This document shows, piece after piece, positions 1 to 7,971 of a stretch of 52,915 bases of DNA. Position 1 is the first letter of the stretch; the number at the start of each line of letters is the position of its first letter. Under the pieces are notes generated by a model. That model worked only from the letters and a program-made list of their open reading frames with translations, had not been told where the DNA came from and made no database searches. The DNA comes from Spirochaetae bacterium HGW-Spirochaetae-2. GTDB taxonomy: Bacteria > Spirochaetota > Spirochaetia > Sphaerochaetales > Sphaerochaetaceae. The DNA lies in assembly GCA_002839355.1 (NCBI GenBank), contig PGXW01000032.1, positions 1 through 52,915 on the forward strand. The letters run 5' to 3'. Position numbers and translations under genes: made by a program.

Positions 1-113
1 TCTGTTCTGTGATACCAAAACAGTACCACAGCACTCCCAGAGTTTTCCACTATCACTTTGTCTCTTTAGGATTCTACCCACTCAAAACAGCGAAAGGCCG
101 AAAAAAAGAGGTT

Positions 114-728
114 TCAGCGTACTGCTTTGCTATCGGCGATTACCTTCCGCATTGCAATTTTCCCACCCTCCGAATTGGGTTTCCAGAAAGAACGTTGGGG
201 TTTCCTTTGGTCAATTTTGAATCCAAGATCCTCATACATGCGAATAGCCCTGAAATTCATCTCCGCAACTTCAAGCAGGTATTCGCGATATGGGAGGCTC
301 CGCAACAGGTGCCGTTGCATGGCACTCGATATTCCCATTCCACGGAACGCGGTATCGGTTGCCGCGGAGTCTATGTAACATTGCGACTCGGAAAGATCCA
401 ACGGGCGCTCAAGGACACCGCGTAATCTGAAGAATGCGACATGTCCCTTCACAAACCCCAGTCTCGAGACCAAGGCTTCCCGTTGGAACTTGTGCGAGCG
501 CCCCTTGGCGGTTGAAATGGAAACGACCCCGACTACATTTCCATCGAGCAGGGCCACATAATGGTTCTTGGGAACAAAGGAATGTTCAAGGACGTCGGCA
601 AGTACATCGAGGTCGGAGGATATGAAGGAAAGGGGCTCATAGAAACTCGCGGCAAATATTTCGACCGCTTGCCGCAAATGGATCTTCCCAAGCTCCGCGA
701 GGTTCCTGAAAACCGGCTGTTCTGCCAT
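114..728 (-). CDS. GNAT-family N-acetyltransferase
   Basis: Cytosolic acyl-CoA dependent acetyltransferase of unknown substrate. The 204-aa protein has the GNAT acyl-CoA loop RGMGIS at residues 129-134, right after the core strand CYIDSAATD, and the late GNAT motif FRAIRMYEDLGF at 159-170. The N-terminal 110 residues are more divergent, as is usual where substrate is bound. The start is supported by a strong GGGAGGG about six bases upstream. It lies downstream of araB on the same strand but behind araB's terminator, so it is probably a separate unit. A 13-bp palindrome sits just upstream of its start. The family assignment is firm; the substrate is unknown. Confidence 0.85.
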   Translation of the reverse strand: MAEQPVFRNLAELGKIHLRQAVEIFAASFYEPLSFISSDLDVLADVLEHSFVPKNHYVALLDGNVVGVVSISTAKGRSHKFQREALVSRLGFVKGHVAFFRLRGVLERPLDLSESQCYIDSAATDTAFRGMGISSAMQRHLLRSLPYREYLLEVAEMNFRAIRMYEDLGFKIDQRKPQRSFWKPNSEGGKIAMRKVIADSKAVR

Positions 729-750
729 GCGGATCCCTCCCTCTACAAGT

Positions 751-763
751 ATGGTACTACCAT
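751..763. promoter_or_regulatory. 13-bp palindrome upstream of GNAT gene
   Basis: ATGGTA-C-TACCAT is a perfect palindrome 23 bases before the GNAT start. It lies between AT-rich promoter-like sequence and the ribosome site, so it could be an operator or a short mRNA hairpin. No regulator can be assigned. Confidence 0.35.
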
Positions 764-844
764 AAATGAATTTGGGAAAGAGAAAAGTTATAAAAATTGT
801 ATCAAGACTATAGGATTCCCATATAGAAGTTGAACCACTACAAA

Positions 845-879
845 AAGGAGCCTAAAAATTCAACAATTCCAGGCTCCTT
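845..879 (-). terminator. Rho-independent terminator of araB
   Basis: Inverted arms AAGGAGCCT (845-853) and AGGCTCCTT (871-879) flank a 17-base loop. On the minus strand the second arm is followed by a run of T. It begins 18 bases after the araB stop codon, as expected for its terminator. Confidence 0.8.
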
Positions 880-896
880 CATACGGTTCGTAAGAA

Positions 897-2561
897 TTAC
901 GACCGGCGCTGTTTCTCTTCGAATTTCCCTAAGGCAAGGTAGCGTTCGTACAACTTGTCGTACACACCGGTGCGTTGCCTGTCGGGAGTGTGGACACGGC
1001 CCATACCTGCACACAAGGCCCTCTGTGCCGAAGGAATATCGGGGTACAGACCCGCTGCCACCGAAGCAAAGGCCGCCGCCCCGATTGCGGGAGCCTGGTC
1101 GTCGCTGGTCACATGGATATCACGTCCCGTGACATCGGCAAGAATCTGCATGCCGATGTGACTTTTGCGGGCAACACCCCCGATCGCGACGATCTTGTCG
1201 ACCTTGACACCACCGGATTCGAAGCATTCGAGAATCGCACGGGCTCCGTATGCTGTGGATTCGAGCAACATTCGCATAATCGATGGAGCATCGGTGCCCA
1301 ACGTAAGTCCCGACAAAGCGCCCTTGAGCGTCTGGTCGGCATTCGGGGTTCTCCTTCCGTTGATCCAGTCGAGCGCTATTGGAGCATTTTCGGAAGGTTC
1401 AAGGGTCTGTGCTTCCTTTTCCAGCGCCGCAAGAACCTTTTTCTCCATAGCCTTGGCTATCTCCGGTTCGATTGAAAGTCCCATGTTGTCGATCGGCCAC
1501 ATGAGCACATTGCGGAACCAAGCGTAAAAGTCACCGTACGCAGATTGCCCGGCTTCGTATCCAATGTATCCCGGAACTACCGACCCGTCGACTTGTCCCG
1601 CTATTCCTGCAACACGTTGTTCGGACTCCCCTGCCCCTGGCCGGGACCCGATTATGATATCACAGGTACTTGTCCCGATACTCTTTACCATGACACCCTC
1701 GGCAACATGCCCTCCAACTGCCCCGATATGCGCATCGTACGCACCTACACAGACGACCGTATCGGCGGGCAATCCCAGACGGGATGCCCACTCGGACGTA
1801 AGGGTGCCGGCCGCTATGTCGGAGGTATAGGTTTCCGTCCCAAGGCTCGTATGGATCTTCACCAGGAAGGGATGCAACTTTCCGAGGAATTCAGGTGATG
1901 GATATCCACCCCAAGAGGCGTGCCAAGCGATCTTGTGGCCTGCAGCACATCTGCTACGTTTCACCTTGTCATATGCCGTGGTTCCGGTCAGAAGTGCCGG
2001 AAACCAGTCGCAATGCTCCATGGCTCCCCCGGCAGCCTCGAGCACAGCCCCACCCTTTCTTGCCACGTGGAGCAGTTTTGACCAAAACCATTCTGACGAG
2101 TAGGTCCCCCCCATGTATTGGGTGAAATCCGTGCCACCCCAACTATGGGAGAGTGCATTGAAATCATCCGCTTCCTTCACGGCGGTGTGGTCTTTCCATA
2201 GAATGAACATGGCATCGGGATCGTCCGCGAAACGGGGATCCAGTGCCAGGGGATTTCCCTGTGCATCGCACAACGTGGGAGTCGAACCGGTGGTGTCCAC
2301 GCATACGGCCCTGATATTCGCCATAGCTTCGGGACAGGTCAAGGCAGCTTCACGCACAGCCGCCTCGAAACTTTCGATATAATCCAATGGATGTTGTCTG
2401 AATTGGTTGTTCTTCGGATCGCAATACAGTCCCTTGCTCCACCGGCTATAGTTGGATACCGATGAACCGGCCATCTTCCCATTCGCCGCATCGATGACGA
2501 CCACCCGTACAGAATCGGAACCAAAATCGGCTCCAAGCACATAGTTTTTTGCTGTTTCCAT
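897..2561 (-). CDS. araB: Ribulokinase (L-arabinose pathway, FGGY kinase)
   Basis: Phosphorylates L-ribulose with ATP to L-ribulose 5-phosphate. The 554 residues match the usual ribulokinase length of about 560. The N-terminal ATP-site motif DFGSDSVRVVVID, the segment NNQFRQHPLDYIES, the substrate region MFILWKDHTAV and SSEWFWSKLLHV, CDWFPALLTGT, the phosphate motif IGTSTCDIII and the second-domain motif AIGGVARKSHIGMQI are all present in order and are characteristic of AraB rather than xylulokinase. A ribosome site AGGAG lies close upstream, and a sigma70-like promoter and a terminator frame it as a single-gene unit. No araA or araD is seen in the window. Confidence 0.95.
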   Translation of the reverse strand: METAKNYVLGADFGSDSVRVVVIDAANGKMAGSSVSNYSRWSKGLYCDPKNNQFRQHPLDYIESFEAAVREAALTCPEAMANIRAVCVDTTGSTPTLCDAQGNPLALDPRFADDPDAMFILWKDHTAVKEADDFNALSHSWGGTDFTQYMGGTYSSEWFWSKLLHVARKGGAVLEAAGGAMEHCDWFPALLTGTTAYDKVKRSRCAAGHKIAWHASWGGYPSPEFLGKLHPFLVKIHTSLGTETYTSDIAAGTLTSEWASRLGLPADTVVCVGAYDAHIGAVGGHVAEGVMVKSIGTSTCDIIIGSRPGAGESEQRVAGIAGQVDGSVVPGYIGYEAGQSAYGDFYAWFRNVLMWPIDNMGLSIEPEIAKAMEKKVLAALEKEAQTLEPSENAPIALDWINGRRTPNADQTLKGALSGLTLGTDAPSIMRMLLESTAYGARAILECFESGGVKVDKIVAIGGVARKSHIGMQILADVTGRDIHVTSDDQAPAIGAAAFASVAAGLYPDIPSAQRALCAGMGRVHTPDRQRTGVYDKLYERYLALGKFEEKQRRS

Positions 2562-2622
2562 GCTACATCAAACTCCTTTTGCCTTACAGGGCCGTATGTT
2601 CAACGACCTACATATTGGCTCA

Positions 2623-2651
2623 ATTATAGAGAGGCGGCGGGTTGGATGCAA
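2623..2651 (-). promoter_or_regulatory. Sigma70-like promoter of araB
   Basis: On the minus strand TTGCAT and a perfect TATAAT are separated by 17 bases. Transcription would start near 2616, giving a leader of about 55 bases with an AGGAG ribosome site before araB. Confidence 0.7.
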
Positions 2652-2674
2652 GGTAAAATATCGACCTATTTGCA

Positions 2675-3253
2675 TCAGAGGTGTTCGAGAGCGTCGTTCA
2701 GAAGCACAAAGTGGCAATGGCCTTCCCAGACACCCGCAACCTTCAGGTATCGGCTGCTGTACCCTTCCTGCACGAAACCCAATTTCTCGACCAGTCTGAC
2801 CGATGCATGGTTGCCCGGCATGATATTCGCCTCGATCCGATGGAGCCGATAGCGCTCGAAAGCTATATGTATGACCTGCTCTACAGCTTCGGTCATATAC
2901 CCATGGCTGGTTTCGCTTCGTGCCATCCGGTATCCAAGGAAGCAGGAACGGAATGCTCCATATATGATATTGCTCAACGACACCGACCCGATCACTTCAT
3001 CCTCGCCGATCCGCTTGAGATACAGGTACAAGGCGGTTCCGTTGAGGTTTTCCACATCCTGACGGATAAGCATCGTCCGCACATGTTCCAGTTCATAGAA
3101 ATCATCATCCCTAAGCGGTTCCCATGGTGCATGGAATACCTTGTTCTCAACAAAAAAGGCCTGTAGGGCGTGAGGATCGATCCCCGAGGGTTGCTCCAGG
3201 AGCAGCCGCCCGGTCATGACACGTTCCGACAGAAAGGAGTTTGTCGCGTCCAT
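2675..3253 (-). CDS. GNAT acetyltransferase, RimJ/RimL-like
   Basis: A 192-aa GNAT protein of the RimJ/RimL/SpeG-like subgroup, which acetylates protein N-termini, polyamines or small molecules; the substrate here is unknown. Visible motifs are the N-terminal strand TGRLLLEQP, the central IGSVSLSNI and FLGYRMARSETSHGYMTEA (CoA loop around residues 110-122), and the family-typical NHASVRLVEKLGFVQEG near 148-163. An AGGAGGG ribosome site fixes the start. It starts 51 bases after the TIR-domain gene stop on the same strand and could be co-transcribed with it. Confidence 0.85.
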   Translation of the reverse strand: MDATNSFLSERVMTGRLLLEQPSGIDPHALQAFFVENKVFHAPWEPLRDDDFYELEHVRTMLIRQDVENLNGTALYLYLKRIGEDEVIGSVSLSNIIYGAFRSCFLGYRMARSETSHGYMTEAVEQVIHIAFERYRLHRIEANIMPGNHASVRLVEKLGFVQEGYSSRYLKVAGVWEGHCHFVLLNDALEHL

Positions 3254-3304
3254 GGGTCCCTCCTCTTGCTCTACAGGTAGCGATCCGACAAAAACCCTTA
3301 TCGA

Positions 3305-3841
3305 CTACAGTTGGGATACATTGGTAATCGGAACCCACAACTTTGCGTATTGCTTATCCAATACTCTGATGCGGTAGTTTCTTGTCCCATGTGTCCGCTC
3401 AACTGTAAGCTGACTGTATTTCCCGTTTGGCTGTATAAAAAATTCCATGTCACCTGCAAACGTCTGCACATCATATACTTTCCGATTGATGAGTGTGGCA
3501 AACTCCAAAGATTTCAAACAAGAGGAAGAAGCAAGCGATTGCTCTGTGGAAAGAAAAAGATATACCTCACAACGGGCGATCCTGTTCTTGAGGTCACGCA
3601 GGGCATCGCGATTGAACTCATCGGTAAAATTTCCAGATTCCCAATCGAAGTAGGCTTCAATACCTGCTTTTTGCATCAATACGATGAATCCTTCTACCAT
3701 ACGGAACGATTCCAATGCATGCCCTATGAAAATTCTTCGTTTAGGAACAGGTACAAGGCTACTTCCAGGATAGAACTCTTGGTTTCTCTTTTCGTAATAG
3801 AATATTGATTCCTGAAGCAATAATGCCTGGTCAATTGCCAT
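3305..3841 (-). CDS. Stand-alone TIR-domain protein
   Basis: A 178-aa protein whose residues 34-130 follow the TIR fold pattern: RRIFIGHALESF (beta-A/box 1), AGIEAYFDWES, a helix NRIARCEVYLFLSTEQSLASSSC and then LEFATL. The Glu in LEFATL sits where TIR NADases keep their catalytic Glu (S-x-W-C-x-x-E-L pattern), although the usual Trp before Cys is Ser here. There is no signal peptide or membrane segment. Bacterial TIR proteins often cleave NAD or make cyclic ADP-ribose signals, commonly in phage defence, but no partner effector is visible. The neighbours are a rubrerythrin upstream (56-base gap) and a GNAT downstream. The fold call is good; activity is inferred only. Confidence 0.7.
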   Translation of the reverse strand: MAIDQALLLQESIFYYEKRNQEFYPGSSLVPVPKRRIFIGHALESFRMVEGFIVLMQKAGIEAYFDWESGNFTDEFNRDALRDLKNRIARCEVYLFLSTEQSLASSSCLKSLEFATLINRKVYDVQTFAGDMEFFIQPNGKYSQLTVERTHGTRNYRIRVLDKQYAKLWVPITNVSQL

Positions 3842-3897
3842 CCGAGCCCCTTTTCAGCATTGCTTGTGCCATGTTTTAAGTATATTCTCCAGGAGGC

Positions 3898-4377
3898 TTA
3901 ATAATCTTCCCGAACTCCGAACTCCGCATGCTCGACCCAATTCTCGGGCCGCTCCACCATGACGATAATATCATCGATAAGATCATAATGCCGGCGCTCT
4001 TCTTCGATTATATTGGATAGTGCGCGTTTTTGCTTGACGTCCGTGACAAGATCATGTTGCTCGGAGTAGAACTCGATACTCTTCAGTTCGATCTCCAAGG
4101 CATCCTCATACAAAGCCAATTGGTTTTCCTCACCCAGAAAATCCGCTTTCGAGAATTTCTTGAAAATCTGGGCTGCCCGCACCGAAGCATCTGTAGTACT
4201 AGCAGGAATACTGGTATTGGCCTTCATTGCTTCAAATATCGCCTTGTGCCGGTCTTCGTCCTCGGCCAACATCTTGAATATGTTCTTGAATCCCTCCGAT
4301 GTCGCCTTGTTCACCAAGTCCCTATAAAAGGCAGCTCCTTCAGTTTCCATTCGAATAGCAATGTCAAATAGTTCCAT
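3898..4377 (-). CDS. Rubrerythrin-like di-iron ferritin-family protein
   Basis: A 159-aa four-helix protein with two iron half-sites: METEGAAFYRDL and EDEDRHKAIFE in the first pair of helices, EIELKSIEFYSEQ and IEEERRHYDLID in the second. These supply the Glu and ExxH ligands of the rubrerythrin/ferritin-like family. The C-terminal rubredoxin domain of classical rubrerythrin is absent. It probably scavenges peroxide or handles iron in the cytosol of an anaerobe. The start at 4377 is chosen because AGGAGG lies seven bases upstream and because the likely promoter -10 box lies at 4403-4408, downstream of the alternative start at 4443. Confidence 0.85.
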   Translation of the reverse strand: MELFDIAIRMETEGAAFYRDLVNKATSEGFKNIFKMLAEDEDRHKAIFEAMKANTSIPASTTDASVRAAQIFKKFSKADFLGEENQLALYEDALEIELKSIEFYSEQHDLVTDVKQKRALSNIIEEERRHYDLIDDIIVMVERPENWVEHAEFGVREDY

Positions 4378-4402
4378 GACAACCTCCTCCTGCTCTATTG
4401 GA

Positions 4403-4431
4403 ATAGTATCAAGGACTTGTCCTGTTGGCAA
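4403..4431 (-). promoter_or_regulatory. Promoter with dyad in spacer, rubrerythrin gene
   Basis: Minus-strand TTGCCA and TACTAT are 17 bases apart. The spacer contains the inverted arms AGGAC and GTCCT around a 2-base centre (about 4412-4423), a natural place for a repressor such as an oxidative-stress regulator. The 5' leader would be only about 20 bases and contains the AGGAGG site. Confidence 0.6.
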
Positions 4432-4480
4432 GGGAGAATACATAGGTCACAAGTTGTATCTATTGGTGAGATTCAATGAT

Positions 4481-4743
4481 AGGTTCCTTCGGTCACCTCA
4501 CGTTGCCTGCACTCGCTCGGGAGAGTGGCCATTGCATGGCCCCTTTCCACTCGCTACGTTTGGCATGAAAGGCTCCTTCGGTCACCTCACGTTACCTGCA
4601 CTCGCTCGGGAGAGTGGCCATTGCATGGCCCCTTTCCACTCGCTACGTTTGGCATGAAAGGCTCCTTCGGTCACCTCACGTTGCCTGCACTCGCTCGGGA
4701 GAGTGGCCATTGCATGGCCCCTTTCCACTCGCTACGTTTGGCA
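4481..4743. repeat. Tandem repeat, three copies of 89 bp
   Basis: Copies begin at 4481, 4570 and 4659; the third stops after about 85 bases. The copies are nearly identical, with single changes (T/C near the start of copy 1, G/A in the middle of copy 2). Each unit holds a nested inverted repeat: GAGTGG pairing with CCACTC around GGCCAT-TGC-ATGGCC. Because 89 is not a multiple of three, the open frames through it shift each copy, so it is not a protein repeat. Function unknown. Confidence 0.9.
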
Positions 4744-4815
4744 ATCAGATTTGGAAATATGGCACAGGAGTTGACACAATACTCATGTCCAATCGGGTAA
4801 ATTATTGATTGATGT

Positions 4816-4835
4816 GAAATATTTATAAATATTTC
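4816..4835. promoter_or_regulatory. Perfect 20-bp AT palindrome
   Basis: GAAATATTTA followed directly by TAAATATTTC, with no spacer, 145 bases upstream of the gene at 4980. A related TAAATATTTA core occurs at 7897-7906 and similar AT-rich half-sites lie at 8607-8655, near the two XRE genes. It may be an operator; no binding evidence. Confidence 0.45.
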
Positions 4836-4979
4836 GTTGGCGGAACATACATATTCTGATTTGTCAAGAAATTTCTCATCTATTTTATCCAAACCTATTG
4901 CATATCTTTCCAAAAGTATCGATACTATAAGTGTAGGTACAGAAAGTACCACCATGAACGACACATAAGGAGGGGTCAC

Positions 4980-5387
4980 ATGAAAAATGACACCAGCAAC
5001 GCAAGGATGCAATATCTGAAGGCTAGCACTGGTTCCGTGTTCAACGATACAGATTACCAGGCCCTATCCAACCAGATAGAAGTGCACAAGTACCTGATCA
5101 ACCAGACGATTCCATGGACTATCAGTTGGGACGACGCAGCGTTCTCTTGGGTGGAGAATGTTTTCCACCCCATCATGCAAGTAGTCGACCGTTGGGAAGT
5201 AAGCTCGGCATTCCCTACACTCGGTCGGTCACAACTGTTTTTCGACATCTCGAACCATTGGTATTACCTGTTGGAGAAAAATCAGCACGCATCGGCCCAG
5301 TACGCAGCAATCGAATACGCTGCACAGTACGGGAAAGGTCTCGGTAAGCTGTTCTCCAAAATCCAATTGCCACGTAATGTGGCCTAA
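4980..5387 (+). CDS. Hypothetical protein, DUF4032 C-terminal-like
   Basis: A 135-aa soluble protein with no signal or membrane segment. The centre reads ISWDDAAFSWVENVFHPI, then a short gap, FPTLGRSQLFFDISNHWYYL. This spacing of Trp, VF-x-P, Phe-Pro and H-x-YYL reminds me of the C-terminal part of DUF4032 proteins and related small proteins; that is a recollection and not a verified match. An AGGAGG ribosome site seven bases upstream supports the start. It stands alone on the plus strand between the 89-bp repeats and the signalling island, and a likely terminator follows. No function can be assigned. Confidence 0.65.
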   Translation: MKNDTSNARMQYLKASTGSVFNDTDYQALSNQIEVHKYLINQTIPWTISWDDAAFSWVENVFHPIMQVVDRWEVSSAFPTLGRSQLFFDISNHWYYLLEKNQHASAQYAAIEYAAQYGKGLGKLFSKIQLPRNVA

Positions 5388-5413
5388 GGAGCGATAGTGT
5401 TGACTCCAGTATG

Positions 5414-5445
5414 GAGGCTGGGGGACCCTCCCCCAACCTCTTGTT
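5414..5445 (+). terminator. Probable terminator after the 4980 gene
   Basis: A GC-rich stem, GAGGCTGGGGG (5414-5424) with CCCCCAACCTC (5430-5440; one mismatch), is followed by TTGTT. The T run is weak. It lies 27 bases after the stop codon. Confidence 0.6.
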
Positions 5446-5555
5446 AGGGCATCCAAGGGCTTCCATTCCCAAGGAGACAAGGAAATGGCGTGGGTGCTGT
5501 AAGGATTATTGAAAAAGTCAGGGCAAGTTGCTTGCATGGAGAACATGCCTGGTAT

Positions 5556-6182
5556 TCACCAATCTATCGTCATACCAATACGTAAAATATCATTTAGCGA
5601 AACCGCTCCAATTTTCTTCATCAAACGTGATTTGTAGGTGGTCACCGATTTGACGGATAGCCCAAGATCATATGCGATTTCCTTGCATGTTTGCCCCCCA
5701 CACAAAGCATGAAACACCTCCCGCTCCCGAACTGAGAGTTTTTCCAGGAAACCAGATTCCATTGCATAAGCGATATCGGTACCTGGTGTCTGAATTTGCT
5801 TCCCGTTCTGATCCCCAATTCCCACAATTCTCCTTATCTCCGCAATCAGTTCTTCACGTGAACAATCCTTGGTCAAATATCCTTTTGCTCCAAGATCTCC
5901 GGCTTGTTTTCCATACAATCGACTGGGATAGATTGAAAGAACCAATACAGGAATGGTACAATTCCTTTTGCCCAATTCCTTTAGAACATCGAGACCACTC
6001 ATACCCGGCATGGAAATATCCAAGATCAATAGTTGGGCATCCAATAATTTGCCATAGTGCAAAAAAAATTCCGATGGATTCGCAAATTCCGCAACAACCA
6101 ACATATCCCCGCATTCATGAAGAATGGATCTCAATCCAACTCTAGCAATAATCTGATCCTCGAGTAGAACTACCTTGACCAT
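5556..6182 (-). CDS. NarL/LuxR-type response regulator
   Basis: A 208-aa two-component regulator. The receiver domain (residues 1-120) has acidic residues at LLED (8-9), the phosphorylation Asp55 in LLILDISMPG, Ser83 in VLVLSIYP and Lys105 in GYLTKD. The C-terminal helix-turn-helix (about 145-205) contains KLSVREREVFHALCGGQTCKEIAYDLG and SVKSVTTYKSRLMKKI, typical of LuxR/NarL DNA binding. It begins 13 bases after the stop of the membrane kinase gene upstream, so the two form one transcript and a presumed cognate pair. The leader contains GGGAG. Target genes are unknown; the nearby dyad in front of the kinase is a candidate for autoregulation. Confidence 0.9.
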   Translation of the reverse strand: MVKVVLLEDQIIARVGLRSILHECGDMLVVAEFANPSEFFLHYGKLLDAQLLILDISMPGMSGLDVLKELGKRNCTIPVLVLSIYPSRLYGKQAGDLGAKGYLTKDCSREELIAEIRRIVGIGDQNGKQIQTPGTDIAYAMESGFLEKLSVREREVFHALCGGQTCKEIAYDLGLSVKSVTTYKSRLMKKIGAVSLNDILRIGMTIDW

Positions 6183-6195
6183 CCAGATGCACTCC

Positions 6196-7683
6196 CTATG
6201 GCCTCCTTGTCAATTGACTTCTAAAATATCTTGGAAGGACAAACGAAAGCACATCCATCCTCTCGCGTGAATCCACAACACTTAGAGAACCATGCATGTA
6301 TGTTAAAAAATATTTTGTTACATATAGACCAACCCTTGTTCTTACCATTAACTTCCCATTTGGTAATGTCCCGTCAGTTATACCATAGAATTTGGTTTTT
6401 TGTATTTTCCCACCAGGAGATATTGCACCTGTCCCCGAAATGGAAATCTTCAGAAATTGACCATCGATATCCGTACGAATCGCTATCTTGACACCAAAAG
6501 GATTCAATTCAATGATGAGTTCCACCAGGTTCCACAGTACGAGTGTCAGCAATTCCTGGTTGGCAACAACCAATACATCTTCACTATGGTCGTACTCGAC
6601 TGTAGCAGAATGATAAATCTCGCTTGGCAGGATAGCCTTACGCGCGGCTGCCAACACCGAATCACTTGAAAGTGGATCACAGGGATATCCTGCCACATCT
6701 TCCTTTAGACTGGTGTAGGCAAAAACATTTCCTACCAACAAAGCTGCCTTGTTGTTCAGGTATTCCAGCTCTACAAGAAACCTGGCATCTGCTGAGGTGC
6801 TTTGTACGAAAGAGGTAGCTTTTAATATGTTGTTCAAGTTTCTCATGGCAATCAACGGAGACCGCAAATCGTGCGCCAACATCCCCAATACTTGATCCTT
6901 CACAATATTCATGTCCTGTAATTTTTCGTTGGCAATTTGCAGCGTCCTGGTCATTTCAACCATATCGCTGATATCGAGGATCATGATCAAGGCACCCTGC
7001 AAATGAGAACCGACAATCGGTGAATTTCTTATTCTAAACGATTGTACGCCCCTCTCGTGACGCCTTGTTATTGTTATCGTCCATTCTCCGGAACTGGAAA
7101 ATCCTCCCTTCGCCAGGGGCCCGAATCCGTCGATCCGTGATAAGATCGGCGCAATCGGATCCCCAATTTTCAAATCCTTCATCGGAGCAAACCACTCCAA
7201 TGCCTTTTTGTTGCATTCCAAGAAATTGTCAAGAGCATCGAGAAGCACATAGGCTTCGGAGAGAGCATCGACAATTGTCCGGGATGCTATTGGATTTTCT
7301 TGAAATGTAGTCGGACGGTTGTACGAAAGTCCGACAACAGGATCGCTACCAGTACCTCTTGATGTCGATTCGAAGGAGTGAAAAGAGGCGGAAAATCTCC
7401 ATCTCAACTTGTAGTACAAACAGCTGGTTACAAGAATAAGCGAACAATTGAATATAACCAAGAATACGAGATATTCTCCATGCAATAAAAATGGAACATT
7501 CCGTACACCCGAGCCAGCAATATTGGAGATGAATATACTGGTGTATAAAGTAACCAATCCGATATATTTCCACGAATTTCTTGTTGCCACGTCATATCCA
7601 TACCGAAATGTCAAGGCAACCATCCGGTAAATTCCGACTCCAACAATCAATACCAATGCAGCTAATACAGTGAAGTTGTACAT
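6196..7683 (-). CDS. Membrane sensor histidine kinase with degenerate ATP site
   Basis: A 495-aa protein. Three membrane helices lie in the first 105 residues (VLAALVLIVGVGIYRMV, YIGLVTLYTSIFISNIAG, YLVFLVIFNCSLILVTS), followed by a PAS-like region (about 130-245) and a HisKA segment GMLAHDLRSPLIAM with the phospho-acceptor His near residue 268. The catalytic domain is eroded: the N-box reads WNLVELIIEL without the usual N-A, the G1 region is ISGTGAIS and not D-x-G-x-G, and G2 reads RTRVGLYVTKYF. It may be a poor kinase, a phosphatase or a partner-dependent sensor. The start ATG at 7683 is preferred over the TTG 24 bases upstream. It is co-transcribed with the downstream response regulator. 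Confidence 0.85.
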   Translation of the reverse strand: MYNFTVLAALVLIVGVGIYRMVALTFRYGYDVATRNSWKYIGLVTLYTSIFISNIAGSGVRNVPFLLHGEYLVFLVIFNCSLILVTSCLYYKLRWRFSASFHSFESTSRGTGSDPVVGLSYNRPTTFQENPIASRTIVDALSEAYVLLDALDNFLECNKKALEWFAPMKDLKIGDPIAPILSRIDGFGPLAKGGFSSSGEWTITITRRHERGVQSFRIRNSPIVGSHLQGALIMILDISDMVEMTRTLQIANEKLQDMNIVKDQVLGMLAHDLRSPLIAMRNLNNILKATSFVQSTSADARFLVELEYLNNKAALLVGNVFAYTSLKEDVAGYPCDPLSSDSVLAAARKAILPSEIYHSATVEYDHSEDVLVVANQELLTLVLWNLVELIIELNPFGVKIAIRTDIDGQFLKISISGTGAISPGGKIQKTKFYGITDGTLPNGKLMVRTRVGLYVTKYFLTYMHGSLSVVDSRERMDVLSFVLPRYFRSQLTRRP

Positions 7684-7724
7684 GTAAATCCATCGTCCTT
7701 GCAACAAAATATATCATAATCTTG

Positions 7725-7763
7725 AATAATAGATTCCTATAGATTGTATATGAATCTATTATT
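7725..7763. promoter_or_regulatory. 12-bp perfect inverted repeat upstream of kinase
   Basis: AATAATAGATTC (7725-7736) and GAATCTATTATT (7752-7763) are exact inverted arms around a 15-base spacer, 42 bases before the kinase start. It has no T run on the kinase strand, so an operator for the divergent kinase/XRE region is likelier than a terminator. Confidence 0.55.
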
Positions 7764-7893
7764 GCTTCATATATCATCCCAGGAGAAACTGGACAAGCCG
7801 CCTCACTATACACAAAGCTGTGTAGACGGTTTTTCTCTTGGTTCACAAGAAAAAAAGAAAACAAGCCTGCTGTTATTCATCCTCATCGTTAAT

Positions 7894-7907
7894 GTATAAA
7901 TATTTAC
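7894..7907. promoter_or_regulatory. AT palindrome before first XRE gene
   Basis: GTATAAATATTTAC contains the 10-bp palindrome TAAATATTTA (7897-7906), the same core as in the perfect 20-bp site at 4816. It lies about 65 bases before the XRE start. A candidate operator only. Confidence 0.35.
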
Positions 7908-7971
7908 TTTCTCCCTTTTTCGGAAAATATAACACATCTTAATTTGAAAACAGCTTTACAAAAGCTTCCAC

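Noticed and set aside
1-113. Possible gene at the left edge
   Set aside because: The open frame at 9-425 runs opposite the GNAT gene and has no domain or ribosome site; nothing else is visible in the first 113 bases.
4361-4808. Open frames through the 89-bp repeats, encoding repeated segments such as SFGHLTLPALARES
   Set aside because: The repeat is not a multiple of three, each frame ends quickly, and none has a ribosome site. It is best read as non-coding repeat DNA.
7803-7845. TACACA/TGTGTA hairpin followed by T run as an attenuator or terminator
   Set aside because: The stem is only six pairs and lies between divergent genes; too weak to report as a feature.
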